This document shows, piece by piece, positions 32,796 to 41,452 of a stretch of 55,379 nucleotides of DNA (position 1 is its first letter; the number at the start of each line of letters is the position of its first letter). The notes beneath the pieces were generated by a model that was not told where the DNA came from, made no database searches, and was given only the letters and a program-made list of their open reading frames with translations. Both the position numbers and the translations under genes were made by a program. The stretch is from CAVLCC01 sp963661535 (lineage in GTDB: Bacteria; Actinomycetota; Coriobacteriia; Coriobacteriales; CADBOM01): assembly GCA_963661535.1 (NCBI GenBank), contig CAVLCC010000007.1:1-55379 (forward strand), given 5' to 3'.

Positions 32796-34805
32796 CTACT
32801 TCTGCGATGTAAAGAACTTAAATACTTTCTTAACTTTGTCGTAGCCCTCTAGTGGGAAGGGAGTTTTTCTCCAGCTTTTTAGAGATGAACCCTCGCCACT
32901 AACAGCCATAATTCTGCGCGTGCCAAATTCTTCTAGACCTCGCATAGCCCCAATTGTACCCATACCCGAGGTTCCAGTTGACGAGTGCGAACCTTTGCGG
33001 TTGATTATTTGCATCATGCAATCATTTATGCAACCTTGCCCAAATTGTGCATTGCGCATTGCAAATTCCTGCGTATCTTTATCTTTGCTAAACATATAAA
33101 ATGCAGGTGGCGTTGGCAGTTGGTTGATTTGTTCAAAAGCATCTTCGGCTCTTCCAAAAGTTCCAACTACTAATATAGGACCAGTTATGGGACGCTTAAA
33201 TAGAGGGTTATCTATTGAGTCACATAAAATTACAGTAGGAGCAATTCTAAGTGTTTCGATATCTCGCTCTCCGCCATAAACAATTCTTGCTTTAGAACCA
33301 ATGCTATCTAATAGTTCGCATGCCTGGTCAAACTCGGTGCGCGAAAACATGCGTGGATAACCCTTAGCATGAATTGCATCGTCTCCATATGTATGTTCGA
33401 TATAGCCAAAGGTTCTATTGATAAATGTTTTATATACTGCATCACTTACCATTGCATAATGCGGAGTATAACGCGTTTGACCTGCATGAATCATTTTGCC
33501 CCACATTATCTTTTCGGCTGCTGTTTCTATATTTGCAGTTGAGTCTATAAAGCAGGCGTTGTTGTTGTTAAGAAGCATAGTGGGTGCACATGCGTTAGTG
33601 CTTGCTTCATATACAATGGGGGAGTTTTTCTTGGAACCCACATAGCAAAATTTATTAAAACGTGTGGAGAGCAACACGGCGTCCATATCTGCTCCTCCAA
33701 AAACAAAGCGCACATAATCTGGCTTAAATAGCTCATCAAATGCTGTAGCTAGCACCTCGTTGCACCTTTTTGTGCGACCCGAGTTCTTTAAAACAACTGT
33801 ATTGCCAGCAGCAATTGCTTCTGCTAACAAAATAACCGACATAGCTACCGGACTCTCCCAAGAATTTATAATACAAACCGTTCCATGAGGCTGCCAACAC
33901 TCTATAAAACTCGTAGGCAAAAGGTCTTTTTCTACTCCCATTTTTTGTGAGGCACAAAACTTTTCAATGTTCTTGCGCAACACCTTAAATTCGGCATGTA
34001 TAGGGGCTAGTTCAGTAAGATACGCCTCGTATCTTGTAATGCCTAAGTCGCGATGAATTGCCTCAATTAGTGGAGTTTCGTATTTATCAATTAAAGAATG
34101 GAGCCTACCTAATGCAGTTTTGCGCCAGTCTGCTTTGACTGAGGTTCCCAATTTAAAAAAGTCTTTTTGTTTATCTAGAAGCTCAGAAATTGTACCAGGA
34201 TTGCCATCGATATTGTTATTTTCTTGCGTAAACACATATTTATGCTTGCGCTGTAGACTTGCTTGCTTGCTGCTTTTGTTCTTGCTGATAAACTCTTCGG
34301 CTGCAATGTCGTCATCTGGCTCATTAATTGCAATTGTGTCTTGAGAGTTATCCTGTTTTTCTTGAAGAGGTTGCTGCTCTTGACAAGATTGCTGTTCCTG
34401 TAGCTCTTGTGAGTTTTGCTGATTTTGTTGAGTATCTTGTCCTGCCTGTTCTTGGCAAGCATGCTGCTCTTTTTGATCTTCTGCGGGTTGCACCTTGCTT
34501 ACTTCACTGTTGTTGCAGCTTTCGCTCTCATTGTTCTTATTGTTGTCTCCATTAATATCAGATGAGACATCAATCTCACTTGCGAGTGATGCTTTTTCAC
34601 CATCATTTTGCAAGGCTATTTCTTCTGTATCCTGTTCATTAGCAACAGACTTATCAAGCCCGAGCTGCTCCGAAGAAGAATTACCAGATATACCCTCCTG
34701 TATTATCGGCAGTCCATCAAAAGAAATGCACTTGCCTGCAGCATTCGCAGCACCTACGTGATCAACGGAATTTTTCTCAACTCGTTTTTTTTGGACATTG
34801 GCCAT
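32796..34805 (-). CDS. Aldehyde dehydrogenase homologue lacking catalytic residues, with acidic Gln-rich N-terminal arm
   Basis: The C-terminal 470 residues or so match class-3-like aldehyde dehydrogenases (AIAAGNTVVLKNSG, GPILVVGTFGRAED, SGMGTIGAMRGLEEF). Key residues are changed. The oxyanion Asn of the WNYP motif is Glu317 (WESP), the nucleophilic Cys of GQTC is Arg445 (GQTR), and the NAD-contacting Glu of EIFGP is Pro539. Only the Glu400 base survives. The first 200 residues are a low-complexity arm rich in Glu, Gln, Asn and Ser. The product is unlikely to be an oxidoreductase; a binding or structural role is inference. Downstream (at 32758) a 30-bp palindrome separates it from the P-type ATPase. 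The ruvCAB region is transcribed away from it. Confidence 0.85.
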   Translation of the reverse strand: MANVQKKRVEKNSVDHVGAANAAGKCISFDGLPIIQEGISGNSSSEQLGLDKSVANEQDTEEIALQNDGEKASLASEIDVSSDINGDNNKNNESESCNNSEVSKVQPAEDQKEQHACQEQAGQDTQQNQQNSQELQEQQSCQEQQPLQEKQDNSQDTIAINEPDDDIAAEEFISKNKSSKQASLQRKHKYVFTQENNNIDGNPGTISELLDKQKDFFKLGTSVKADWRKTALGRLHSLIDKYETPLIEAIHRDLGITRYEAYLTELAPIHAEFKVLRKNIEKFCASQKMGVEKDLLPTSFIECWQPHGTVCIINSWESPVAMSVILLAEAIAAGNTVVLKNSGRTKRCNEVLATAFDELFKPDYVRFVFGGADMDAVLLSTRFNKFCYVGSKKNSPIVYEASTNACAPTMLLNNNNACFIDSTANIETAAEKIMWGKMIHAGQTRYTPHYAMVSDAVYKTFINRTFGYIEHTYGDDAIHAKGYPRMFSRTEFDQACELLDSIGSKARIVYGGERDIETLRIAPTVILCDSIDNPLFKRPITGPILVVGTFGRAEDAFEQINQLPTPPAFYMFSKDKDTQEFAMRNAQFGQGCINDCMMQIINRKGSHSSTGTSGMGTIGAMRGLEEFGTRRIMAVSGEGSSLKSWRKTPFPLEGYDKVKKVFKFFTSQK

Positions 34806-34966
34806 TATGTGCCTCTCCTTAAAATATCTATAATGCGCACAAGAATTTCTTGCGTCATAGTTTGTTCGTATATAAATTTTAGCTTTTGTTGCTCTATAAC
34901 TGCAAATGCATCTCGCAAGAGCAAATCATTTATCAAAAACCGCTGCCCTAATTTTAATCTTGCAAT

Positions 34967-34980
34967 CGAACAAATGTTCG
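34967..34980. promoter_or_regulatory. LexA box upstream of ruvC
   Basis: CGAACAAATGTTCG is identical to the central box of the lexA array. It sits 47 bp before the ruvC start codon, so ruvCAB should be in the SOS regulon. The divergent aldehyde dehydrogenase-like gene starts 161 bp away and could also be affected. Confidence 0.88.
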
Positions 34981-35027
34981 TATAAAATTTGCTCAAAGGA
35001 AAACAAAATTTGGATATGGAGAATTGA

Positions 35028-35531
35028 TTGAAAGAGCACTTGATAATTGCGGGCATAGACCCAGGTCTTGCAAATACTGGATGGGGGGTTATAGAAGTTA
35101 TAGGGTCGTCGAAGAAGTGCTTGGCTTATGGATGCATAGCCACAACATCTTCAGAGTCGATAGACAAGAGATTAATGCTTATATATGAAGGAGTTAAGGC
35201 TGTAGTAGAAAGGTATTGTCCAACCGAGCTTGGCATAGAGCAAATCTTTTTTGCTGCAAATGCAAAAAGTGCAATTGCTACTGGTCAGGCACGTGGTGCA
35301 GCACTTGTTGCAGCAGGCAATGCAGGTGTTAAGGTAGGGGAGTATTCGCCAAAACAAATTAAGCAAAATATTGTTGGAACTGGAACGGCTTCAAAAGATC
35401 AGATGGCATATATGGTTAGGGCAATATTAGATTTAGATCACGACCCAAAGCCGGACCATGCGGCAGATGCCTTGGGAGCAGCTATTTGCCATGCAAATAT
35501 GCGAAAGTACAAGATGCATGAAGAGGAATAA
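35028..35531 (+). CDS. ruvC: Holliday junction resolvase RuvC
   Basis: RuvC cuts Holliday junctions in the RuvABC complex. The RNase H-like fold is complete: Asp in GIDPGLANTG, Glu in GIEQIFF, and the terminal HAADALGAA pair carrying the remaining acids. The 167-residue length is normal. The start is TTG with GGAG six nt upstream. It leads the ruvC-ruvA-ruvB unit, preceded by a perfect SOS box. Confidence 0.96.
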   Translation: MKEHLIIAGIDPGLANTGWGVIEVIGSSKKCLAYGCIATTSSESIDKRLMLIYEGVKAVVERYCPTELGIEQIFFAANAKSAIATGQARGAALVAAGNAGVKVGEYSPKQIKQNIVGTGTASKDQMAYMVRAILDLDHDPKPDHAADALGAAICHANMRKYKMHEEE

Positions 35532-35664
35532 GGACAAACTACATTATTTAACGCCTTATTAAAATGGGGTGTTGCGACATTAATTTTTTTAGCAGAGTGT
35601 TTATAACTTACTTAAACCAAGGGTTAGGATACATTGAAAATATGACGATACATGCGGAGTAAAA

Positions 35665-36267
35665 ATGATTTCTTTTCTAAGAGGTGTAATTGCATCAAAA
35701 ACAGATAGTCAGTTGGTGTTAGATGTTAATGGCGTAGGGTATTTGTTAAAAATGTCGTCTATTGCGCTAGGCGAAGTGGGGGCTGTTGGGTCGGAGGCTA
35801 CAGTTCTTACATATATGCAAGTAAAAGAAGATGGTATATCGCTTTTTGGTTTTTTAAGTGAAGATGAGCGTTTTGTATTTGAGAAATTTATTACTGTATC
35901 AGGAGTTGGACCTAAGGCAGCACTTGCGGCACTTTCTACATACGATTGCAAGAGGTTGATGTGTATTTTGGGATCTGGAGATTGTGCTGCATTGGCAAAG
36001 GTTTCTGGAATAGGCAAAAAAATAGCGCAGAGAATAACGGTTGACTTAAGTAGTGCATTTAGCGGCTATTCTGGGGAAGATGTATTTGATGACGGATCTA
36101 GTAATCAAGAACCATCATCACAAAATTGCATAAAAGAGGCTACAGAAGCATTGTTGTCGATGGGTTTTATACAAGAGGAGTGCGAACTAGCTTTTAAGGG
36201 ATATACTGGAAGTAATGACGCAGGTGAGCTAATCAAATATGCTCTCAAAAGACTTGGAAATCTTTAG
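35665..36267 (+). CDS. ruvA: Holliday junction branch-migration subunit RuvA
   Basis: RuvA binds the four-way junction and loads RuvB. The protein starts with the OB domain (MISFLRGVIASKTD). HhH motifs follow (SGVGPKAALAALS and SGIGKKIAQRI). The C-terminal RuvB-binding domain (ATEALLSMGFI...AGELIKYALKRLG) is intact. The length of 200 residues is normal. It lies 133 bp after ruvC and 23 bp before ruvB. Confidence 0.96.
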   Translation: MISFLRGVIASKTDSQLVLDVNGVGYLLKMSSIALGEVGAVGSEATVLTYMQVKEDGISLFGFLSEDERFVFEKFITVSGVGPKAALAALSTYDCKRLMCILGSGDCAALAKVSGIGKKIAQRITVDLSSAFSGYSGEDVFDDGSSNQEPSSQNCIKEATEALLSMGFIQEECELAFKGYTGSNDAGELIKYALKRLGNL

Positions 36268-36290
36268 ATATTAAGTAGAGGCAAGGTTTT

Positions 36291-37367
36291 ATGGCAGAGA
36301 AACAAGATAGTTTTGTTGCATGGGAGTCGGATAGTGCTGCATCAGATGTAGCGGCATTAAATAAAGACTCTAGTCGTGCCATGGATCCTGAACTTAGTGA
36401 TGAAGATTTGGGGATAGATAGATCTCTTCGTCCAAAAAAACTAGATGAGTATATTGGGCAAAGTCGTGTAAAAGAAAACCTTAGAGTGTTAATTGAGGCA
36501 TCTTTGGCTAGGGGAGACACTTTAGATCATGTGTTGTTTTCAGGACCTCCGGGTCTTGGAAAAACAACTTTAGCTGCAGTTGTTGCAAACGAACTCGGAG
36601 TAAGCATAAGAACAACATCGGGACCTGCTATAGAGCGAGCAGGAGATTTGGCATCAATTTTAACTAATCTCGAAAAAGGTGATGTGCTTTTTATAGATGA
36701 GATACACAGGCTAAACCATGCTGTAGAAGAAGTGCTATATCCAGCTATGGAAGATGGATTTTTAGACATTGTTATTGGTAAGGGTCCAGCTGCACGTTCA
36801 ATTCGACTTGATCTAGCGCCTTTCACATTAGTAGGAGCAACAACTAGAACCGGTCTTTTAACAGGACCTATGCGAGACAGATTTGGAATGGTTTTTAGAC
36901 TAGACTATTATTCCACAGATGAACTTGCGCAGATTGTTAAAAGATCAGCTGGTAAGCTCGGAGTTGAAATAGACACAGAGGGTGCTCTAGAAATAGCTAG
37001 CAGAAGCCGTGGTACTCCAAGGCTTGCAAATAGACTGCTCAAACGAGTGAGAGATTATGCAGAAGTAAGAGCACAAGGCGCAATTACTTGCAAAGTTGCT
37101 TCAGAAGCTTTGGCCTTCTTTGAAGTTGACGAACTTGGTCTTGATGTTATGGACAACAAAATTTTAATGTTACTTGCAAAGACTTTTGCAGGAAGACCTG
37201 TGGGATTAAATACATTGGCCTCAGCTTTGGGAGAAGATTGTGGCACGCTAGAAGATGTATATGAACCTTTCTTATTGCAATGTGGCCTAATTGATAGAAC
37301 CGCCAAGGGAAGGGTTGCAACAAAGCGAGCTTTTGATCACTTGGGTTTGCCTTATAGTCAAGATTAA
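36291..37367 (+). CDS. ruvB: Holliday junction branch-migration ATPase RuvB
   Basis: RuvB is the hexameric motor that moves the junction. Walker A is GPPGLGKTTLA, Walker B FIDEIHRLN, with the Arg-finger region GATTRTGLLTGPMRDRFG and the C-terminal winged helix CGLIDRTAKGRVATKRA. The 358-residue length is slightly above average because of an acidic N-terminal extension of about 35 residues. It completes the ruvCAB unit. Confidence 0.97.
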   Translation: MAEKQDSFVAWESDSAASDVAALNKDSSRAMDPELSDEDLGIDRSLRPKKLDEYIGQSRVKENLRVLIEASLARGDTLDHVLFSGPPGLGKTTLAAVVANELGVSIRTTSGPAIERAGDLASILTNLEKGDVLFIDEIHRLNHAVEEVLYPAMEDGFLDIVIGKGPAARSIRLDLAPFTLVGATTRTGLLTGPMRDRFGMVFRLDYYSTDELAQIVKRSAGKLGVEIDTEGALEIASRSRGTPRLANRLLKRVRDYAEVRAQGAITCKVASEALAFFEVDELGLDVMDNKILMLLAKTFAGRPVGLNTLASALGEDCGTLEDVYEPFLLQCGLIDRTAKGRVATKRAFDHLGLPYSQD

Positions 37368-37473
37368 ACAAAGATATTATTATGTGGAACCGCTAGACTT
37401 TTTGCAACTCACTTTAGCTTGCATCGGAAGAACTTAACTGATTACTAAATAAGATTATGTATTAGGAGTGCTT

Positions 37474-38046
37474 ATGCTCAAAAACGACTACATTATGCGA
37501 ATGATTATGGATCTTGTTATGACTATTCGCAAAGTATTGAATATGCCAGATTTAGATAAAGACGATGCAATGGATGATATTGAGGAGTCGGTATCAAGGG
37601 CAGTAAATATTGAGAGAGGACTTTTGTTTTCGCTCGAGCCAGAGTCAATGATATCGATGTTAGAAATTGGAGACTTTGACGCAGGACTTGCTGCCTATGT
37701 TTCAAAAGCGCTATTTATCGAAGTTAAGATGCTAGAAGCTGAAGGACGCATCGCAACTGCAGATTTAAGAAGAAGTCAAGCTGTAGCTATTGCAAAAAAA
37801 TATGGTTGTAATATTCCTGCTTCAGCTAAATCTACACAAGGCTTAATGAGAGAATTTATAGAAGAATTTTCTGAAAGTGATAGTGCTGTAGATGACTCAA
37901 AGGGTACAATTAGCGTTGAGAACAAAAGCAAGTTAACAGATGAAACAGGCTCAAGTTCTGATTTAGACGGCAGTTTAGTTGGTGATAATTTTAACAATGG
38001 GGTGTCTTCTATAAGTGGAATACCGCTAGACAAGCTTAAGTTTTAG
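37474..38046 (+). CDS. DUF6483-like protein of unknown function
   Basis: The protein begins MLKNDYIMRMIMDLVMTIRK, a start I associate with the DUF6483 family of Firmicutes and Actinobacteria. It is 190 residues, mostly helical (residues 1-120), with a Ser/Asp-rich C-terminal tail. No catalytic motif, signal peptide or membrane span is visible. The ATG at 37474 is preferred, with AGGAG five nt upstream. It follows ruvB by about 100 bp and may be co-transcribed. Function unknown. Confidence 0.65.
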   Translation: MLKNDYIMRMIMDLVMTIRKVLNMPDLDKDDAMDDIEESVSRAVNIERGLLFSLEPESMISMLEIGDFDAGLAAYVSKALFIEVKMLEAEGRIATADLRRSQAVAIAKKYGCNIPASAKSTQGLMREFIEEFSESDSAVDDSKGTISVENKSKLTDETGSSSDLDGSLVGDNFNNGVSSISGIPLDKLKF

Positions 38047-38157
38047 AGATGCATAGAGATAATTATTCGCCTTTTTAGTAATTCAGATTCTTTTAACTGC
38101 TAAGGTTTATATTAGAACTTGTATGATTTTGTTTTGGAAGATGTGAAAGGATAGTAT

Positions 38158-39114
38158 ATGGAGCCGGTGCAAATTTTTATAACCATAGTTGTTATTGTGG
38201 TGGTTGCGATTGCTGTTCTGTTTATTTATCAAAGAATTAAGATGAGCCGCGATCCTCAATATGCAGCGCGTGTGAGCAAGAGAGCTGCCGACAGAGATTT
38301 AGCTCGGCAAAAGCGCAAGGTTGCACGTGCGGAAATGAAGGTTAAAAAGGCGCGGTATAGAGAAGCTACGGCACCTGCAATTGCTCAGCTAAATCGCGCA
38401 AAGGCTGATTATAATAATCGCGTGCGAACAGCAGAAGATGCATTAAGGCATGCAAACTCAGAACACGAAAGAGCAGTGCGCGAGCAAGAAAAAAAGATAT
38501 CGGATATTATCAAACATTATAGTCGTGAGCTAGCTACTGTTGGAACTCTGCGACTTTTTGTTGACAGACTCGAAGTCCAAGATTCTCAAATTTCGCTAAA
38601 CGACAGTTTTAAGGCAGAAATAAAACGCGGGGCAGAACTTTTAGAAGATAAAACTTGCGGAGAATTTAAATTTGAAGAAGTGACAGAAGATACTAGGCCA
38701 ACTACTCCTGGGGTTCCTGTAGGAGGAATTGGCAAGCCAGAAGAAGCTTGGGTCATTCATGCTAAAGCAGATTTTTGCTACTTGTTTGTTGAAGGAACTT
38801 GTTCAGATTATGATGGCAAGCCGCTAGAAGTATGTGTTCCACTTGACGATAAAAGGCTTGATGCAGGAGATATGTTTGAAAAACAACTCGCAATTGCTGC
38901 CCCAGCTGCTGCTGATAATGCATGCAAACGTGATGTTGAGCTAGAAGAAGCATATGAGCAGAAGAGTCAGATCGAAGCAGATACGCAAGCAATTTCTCAG
39001 GCTGAAGTTAAGCTTGAGCAAGAACAACAGAATAACCAAGAAGTAATTAAGGCGCAGCAAAATTTAGAGCAAGCTGAAAAGGCTGCGAGCGAGGAACTGG
39101 GTTATAAGCCTTAA
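38158..39114 (+). CDS. Membrane-anchored coiled-coil protein
   Basis: The 318-residue protein has one N-terminal TM helix at about 6-26 (FITIVVIVVVAIAVLFIYQR), then a long basic coiled coil to about 130 and a compact region at about 130-260 with several Cys residues (LLEDKTCGEFKF, FCYLFVEGTCSD). A Gln/Glu-rich coiled coil ends it. Topology is probably N-out with the body inside, judged from the positive charges after the helix. I know no family. It is the second of three envelope-type genes leading to the sortase. Confidence 0.6.
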   Translation: MEPVQIFITIVVIVVVAIAVLFIYQRIKMSRDPQYAARVSKRAADRDLARQKRKVARAEMKVKKARYREATAPAIAQLNRAKADYNNRVRTAEDALRHANSEHERAVREQEKKISDIIKHYSRELATVGTLRLFVDRLEVQDSQISLNDSFKAEIKRGAELLEDKTCGEFKFEEVTEDTRPTTPGVPVGGIGKPEEAWVIHAKADFCYLFVEGTCSDYDGKPLEVCVPLDDKRLDAGDMFEKQLAIAAPAAADNACKRDVELEEAYEQKSQIEADTQAISQAEVKLEQEQQNNQEVIKAQQNLEQAEKAASEELGYKP

Positions 39115-39356
39115 AGACGCGAGGTATTTTTGAGTTTATGAACAGTAAGGATTTTTGAACGACCATACGGTAAGACTTTTAAGTAGTTTTGGAACAGCCT
39201 AAGAGAATTCTAAAATAGTTTCGTCTCATGTGTGTTCTTAGGTTTTATAGAAGTCTAGTAAAATGAAGTTTAATATAGTTAAGGAATTAAGACGGCAATC
39301 TGAGTTTTGCAGTCACATAAATTTGAAAAATAAATTACTAAACATTAGGAGATAAC

Positions 39357-39983
39357 TTGACTAGGAGAAGCATAACTAACGAGCGTTATACAACAGAGGA
39401 CTCAACAAAGGGCTCTACACGCAAATCTGCATCGCAAGCAAAGCCTGCAAAAGAAGCTGCTGGCACAGTTTATATGAAAGATCCAAATGCAAAAAAGACG
39501 CGCAAGCAACTTAGAGAAGAAGAAATGGAGCGCGAAGAAAAACGCAAGAAGCGCGAAGAAAAACAATCTGCTACAAATACTCAAACAGACCTGTCGGGTG
39601 ACGGCAAAATTAGAGCAGAAATTAAACAGTGGCGCAAAATTTGGTGGGTTTCAATTGCTCTGGGTGTTGTTTTAGTAGTTTTGTCTTGGTTTGCAAAAGA
39701 TATAAACGAGGTTTTATTTACAGTAACAATTATTGGTGCATATGCAATGGTTGGCTTTGCTTTATTTATTGAGTTTGGCAAAGTAAATAAATTACGCAGA
39801 AAGTTAGAATCTGGTAAAACAAGTCAGAAGATGTCGAGCAAAGAGCTCAAACATCGCATGGAAGCAGAAAAGCTTGAAGAATCTAGACGAGCTGCAAAAA
39901 ATCAAAAAACAAAACGCATTGGATTTAAGAAAAAAGAACAGTCATCTGAGAATTATCCAATGGATGAGTCGAGCGAGCACTAG
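39357..39983 (+). CDS. Two-TM membrane protein with charged ends
   Basis: The 208-residue protein has a Lys/Glu-rich N-terminal half (about 1-90). Two hydrophobic helices follow at about 98-115 and 118-140 (WWVSIALGVVLVVLSWF and VLFTVTIIGAYAMVGFALF). A basic C-terminal tail of about 65 residues ends it. TTG start with AGGAG upstream (AGGAGATAACTTG). Both termini are predicted to face the cytoplasm. No family is recognised. Confidence 0.6.
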   Translation: MTRRSITNERYTTEDSTKGSTRKSASQAKPAKEAAGTVYMKDPNAKKTRKQLREEEMEREEKRKKREEKQSATNTQTDLSGDGKIRAEIKQWRKIWWVSIALGVVLVVLSWFAKDINEVLFTVTIIGAYAMVGFALFIEFGKVNKLRRKLESGKTSQKMSSKELKHRMEAEKLEESRRAAKNQKTKRIGFKKKEQSSENYPMDESSEH

Positions 39984-40059
39984 GTCTCTTTGTTTAACTA
40001 GGATTTATGCAATCAGATAATAGACAGCAGGTTTTTTAGAATTTTGGGAGGGGATAAAA

Positions 40060-40182
40060 ATGATTGAATTATTTGGTATTCAGATCCCAGATTATGTTTT
40101 ATGGATTTTAATTGCTGTTGCCATTGTGTTGATAATTGTTTTTATCCTTAAGGGATTTTTTTCGGAGATGAAGAAAAAATGA
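40060..40182 (+). CDS. 40-aa membrane microprotein coupled to sortase B
   Basis: This 40-residue ORF reads MIELFGIQIPDYVLWILIAV, then AIVLIIVFILKGFFSEMKKK. It has one TM helix at about 13-32 and a basic cytoplasmic end, and is too short for automatic gene calling. The ribosome site GGGAGGGG is strong and correctly spaced. Its stop overlaps the sortase start as ATGA (the sortase ATG begins at 40179), the classic sign of translational coupling. A regulatory or assembly role for the sortase is inference. Confidence 0.7.
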   Translation: MIELFGIQIPDYVLWILIAVAIVLIIVFILKGFFSEMKKK

Positions 40183-41186
40183 GTTCTGAAAATTCTGGGT
40201 CGCGTGAAGATTTGCATACAAGTCCACGTATAAATACATCAAATAGAGATGCAACTAATGGTTATGGTGGCGCACATATAAAAACACCATCGCAAAATTT
40301 AAGCATGCATCAACGCAATAATAATGCGGGTAATTTTAGCAATTCTAGCAATGCAAATTACTCTCAGAACCCACAAAACCGAGGCAAGAAAAAGCCCTCT
40401 AAAAAAGAAAAAAAACCATGGGATAAAAAGAGCAAAATCCTGCTTATTATTGGCATAGTTTTGCTTGTTGGTGCACTAGGAACTGCAGGCTTTATTGTTA
40501 AGGGATACCTTGACGCACAGGCAGAGTATGACAGACTTCGCAATCAAGCAGGCATCGATACTTCTATGTTTGATAGGGCGTTAAGTGATCTGGCAGAACT
40601 TGCAAATCTAAATATAGACTGGAATGCCCTAAAAGAAGAAAATCCAGATGTTGTTGCATGGGTATATGTTCAAGGAACAGACATTAGTTATCCTGTAGCA
40701 CAATCAGACGACAACGATTACTATCTAAAGCATTCTTTTTCTGGTGCAGTATCGAGTTCGGGATCAATTTTTCTTGACTGTGACAATAACTCAGAACTAA
40801 ATGACATGCACAATATTCTCTATGGTCATAACATGCTAAATGGCACTATGTTTGCTCAAATTTTGAACTTTAAAGACCAAGATTTTCTTAATAATGGTTA
40901 CAAAATCTTAATCCTTACTCCAACAAAAGGATTTGTTCTTCAACCTGCGTTTACATATATATGTGATGGAGCAGAAGAATTAAGGCAAATAGGTTTTACA
41001 AATAAGGAACAGTTGCAAAAATATATTTCAGAACTCATGGTACATGCGGTTACTGAGTCTACAGTGGATACGACTAAGATAGATAAGCTATTTTCGCTAG
41101 TTACGTGCAGTTATGAGGCACACGATGTGCGAACAGTTTTGTGTTGCGTGCCAACGTATGCTGTAACATTTCCAAATGGGGCTTAG
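40179..41186 (+). CDS. Class B sortase
   Basis: Sortases attach surface proteins or pilins to cell-wall peptide by transpeptidation. This 335-residue enzyme has a disordered Ser/Asn-rich cytoplasmic arm of about 80 residues, a TM helix at about 87-110, and the sortase domain. The catalytic His217 is in YGHNM, Cys310 in LVTCSYE and Arg318 in DVRTVL. These fit class B. No LPxTG-like or NPxTG-like substrate is encoded in this window, so substrates must lie elsewhere. It is translated with the microprotein upstream. Confidence 0.9.
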   Translation: MSSENSGSREDLHTSPRINTSNRDATNGYGGAHIKTPSQNLSMHQRNNNAGNFSNSSNANYSQNPQNRGKKKPSKKEKKPWDKKSKILLIIGIVLLVGALGTAGFIVKGYLDAQAEYDRLRNQAGIDTSMFDRALSDLAELANLNIDWNALKEENPDVVAWVYVQGTDISYPVAQSDDNDYYLKHSFSGAVSSSGSIFLDCDNNSELNDMHNILYGHNMLNGTMFAQILNFKDQDFLNNGYKILILTPTKGFVLQPAFTYICDGAEELRQIGFTNKEQLQKYISELMVHAVTESTVDTTKIDKLFSLVTCSYEAHDVRTVLCCVPTYAVTFPNGA

Positions 41187-41452
41187 CATGTAGCATACTA
41201 AGTTGGTAGGCTAGGCAGCAAGTATCCAAAGTGTTTAGCGATGGTTAGGCAATGAACAGCTAGGATGTTTAGTGTGGCTAGGCATATCTTGATATAGGTT
41301 GGACAAAAGGCGTAAGGCTATTTAGTGCTTATTAGGCTGCGGGTTGCAAAGTGCCTAGTGCTAGACGCATAGCGAGTGGTCCCAAGAATTTAGCTTACGC
41401 AGCGGGCAGAAAAGAAAAGCGCAGCATCAAGCAAGTTGTGAATGGGGAGATT

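Noticed and set aside
41187..41452. Possible purine (guanine) riboswitch before purF
   Set aside because: The conserved core of the purine aptamer is not present; only short repeated words such as TTAGGCA are seen.
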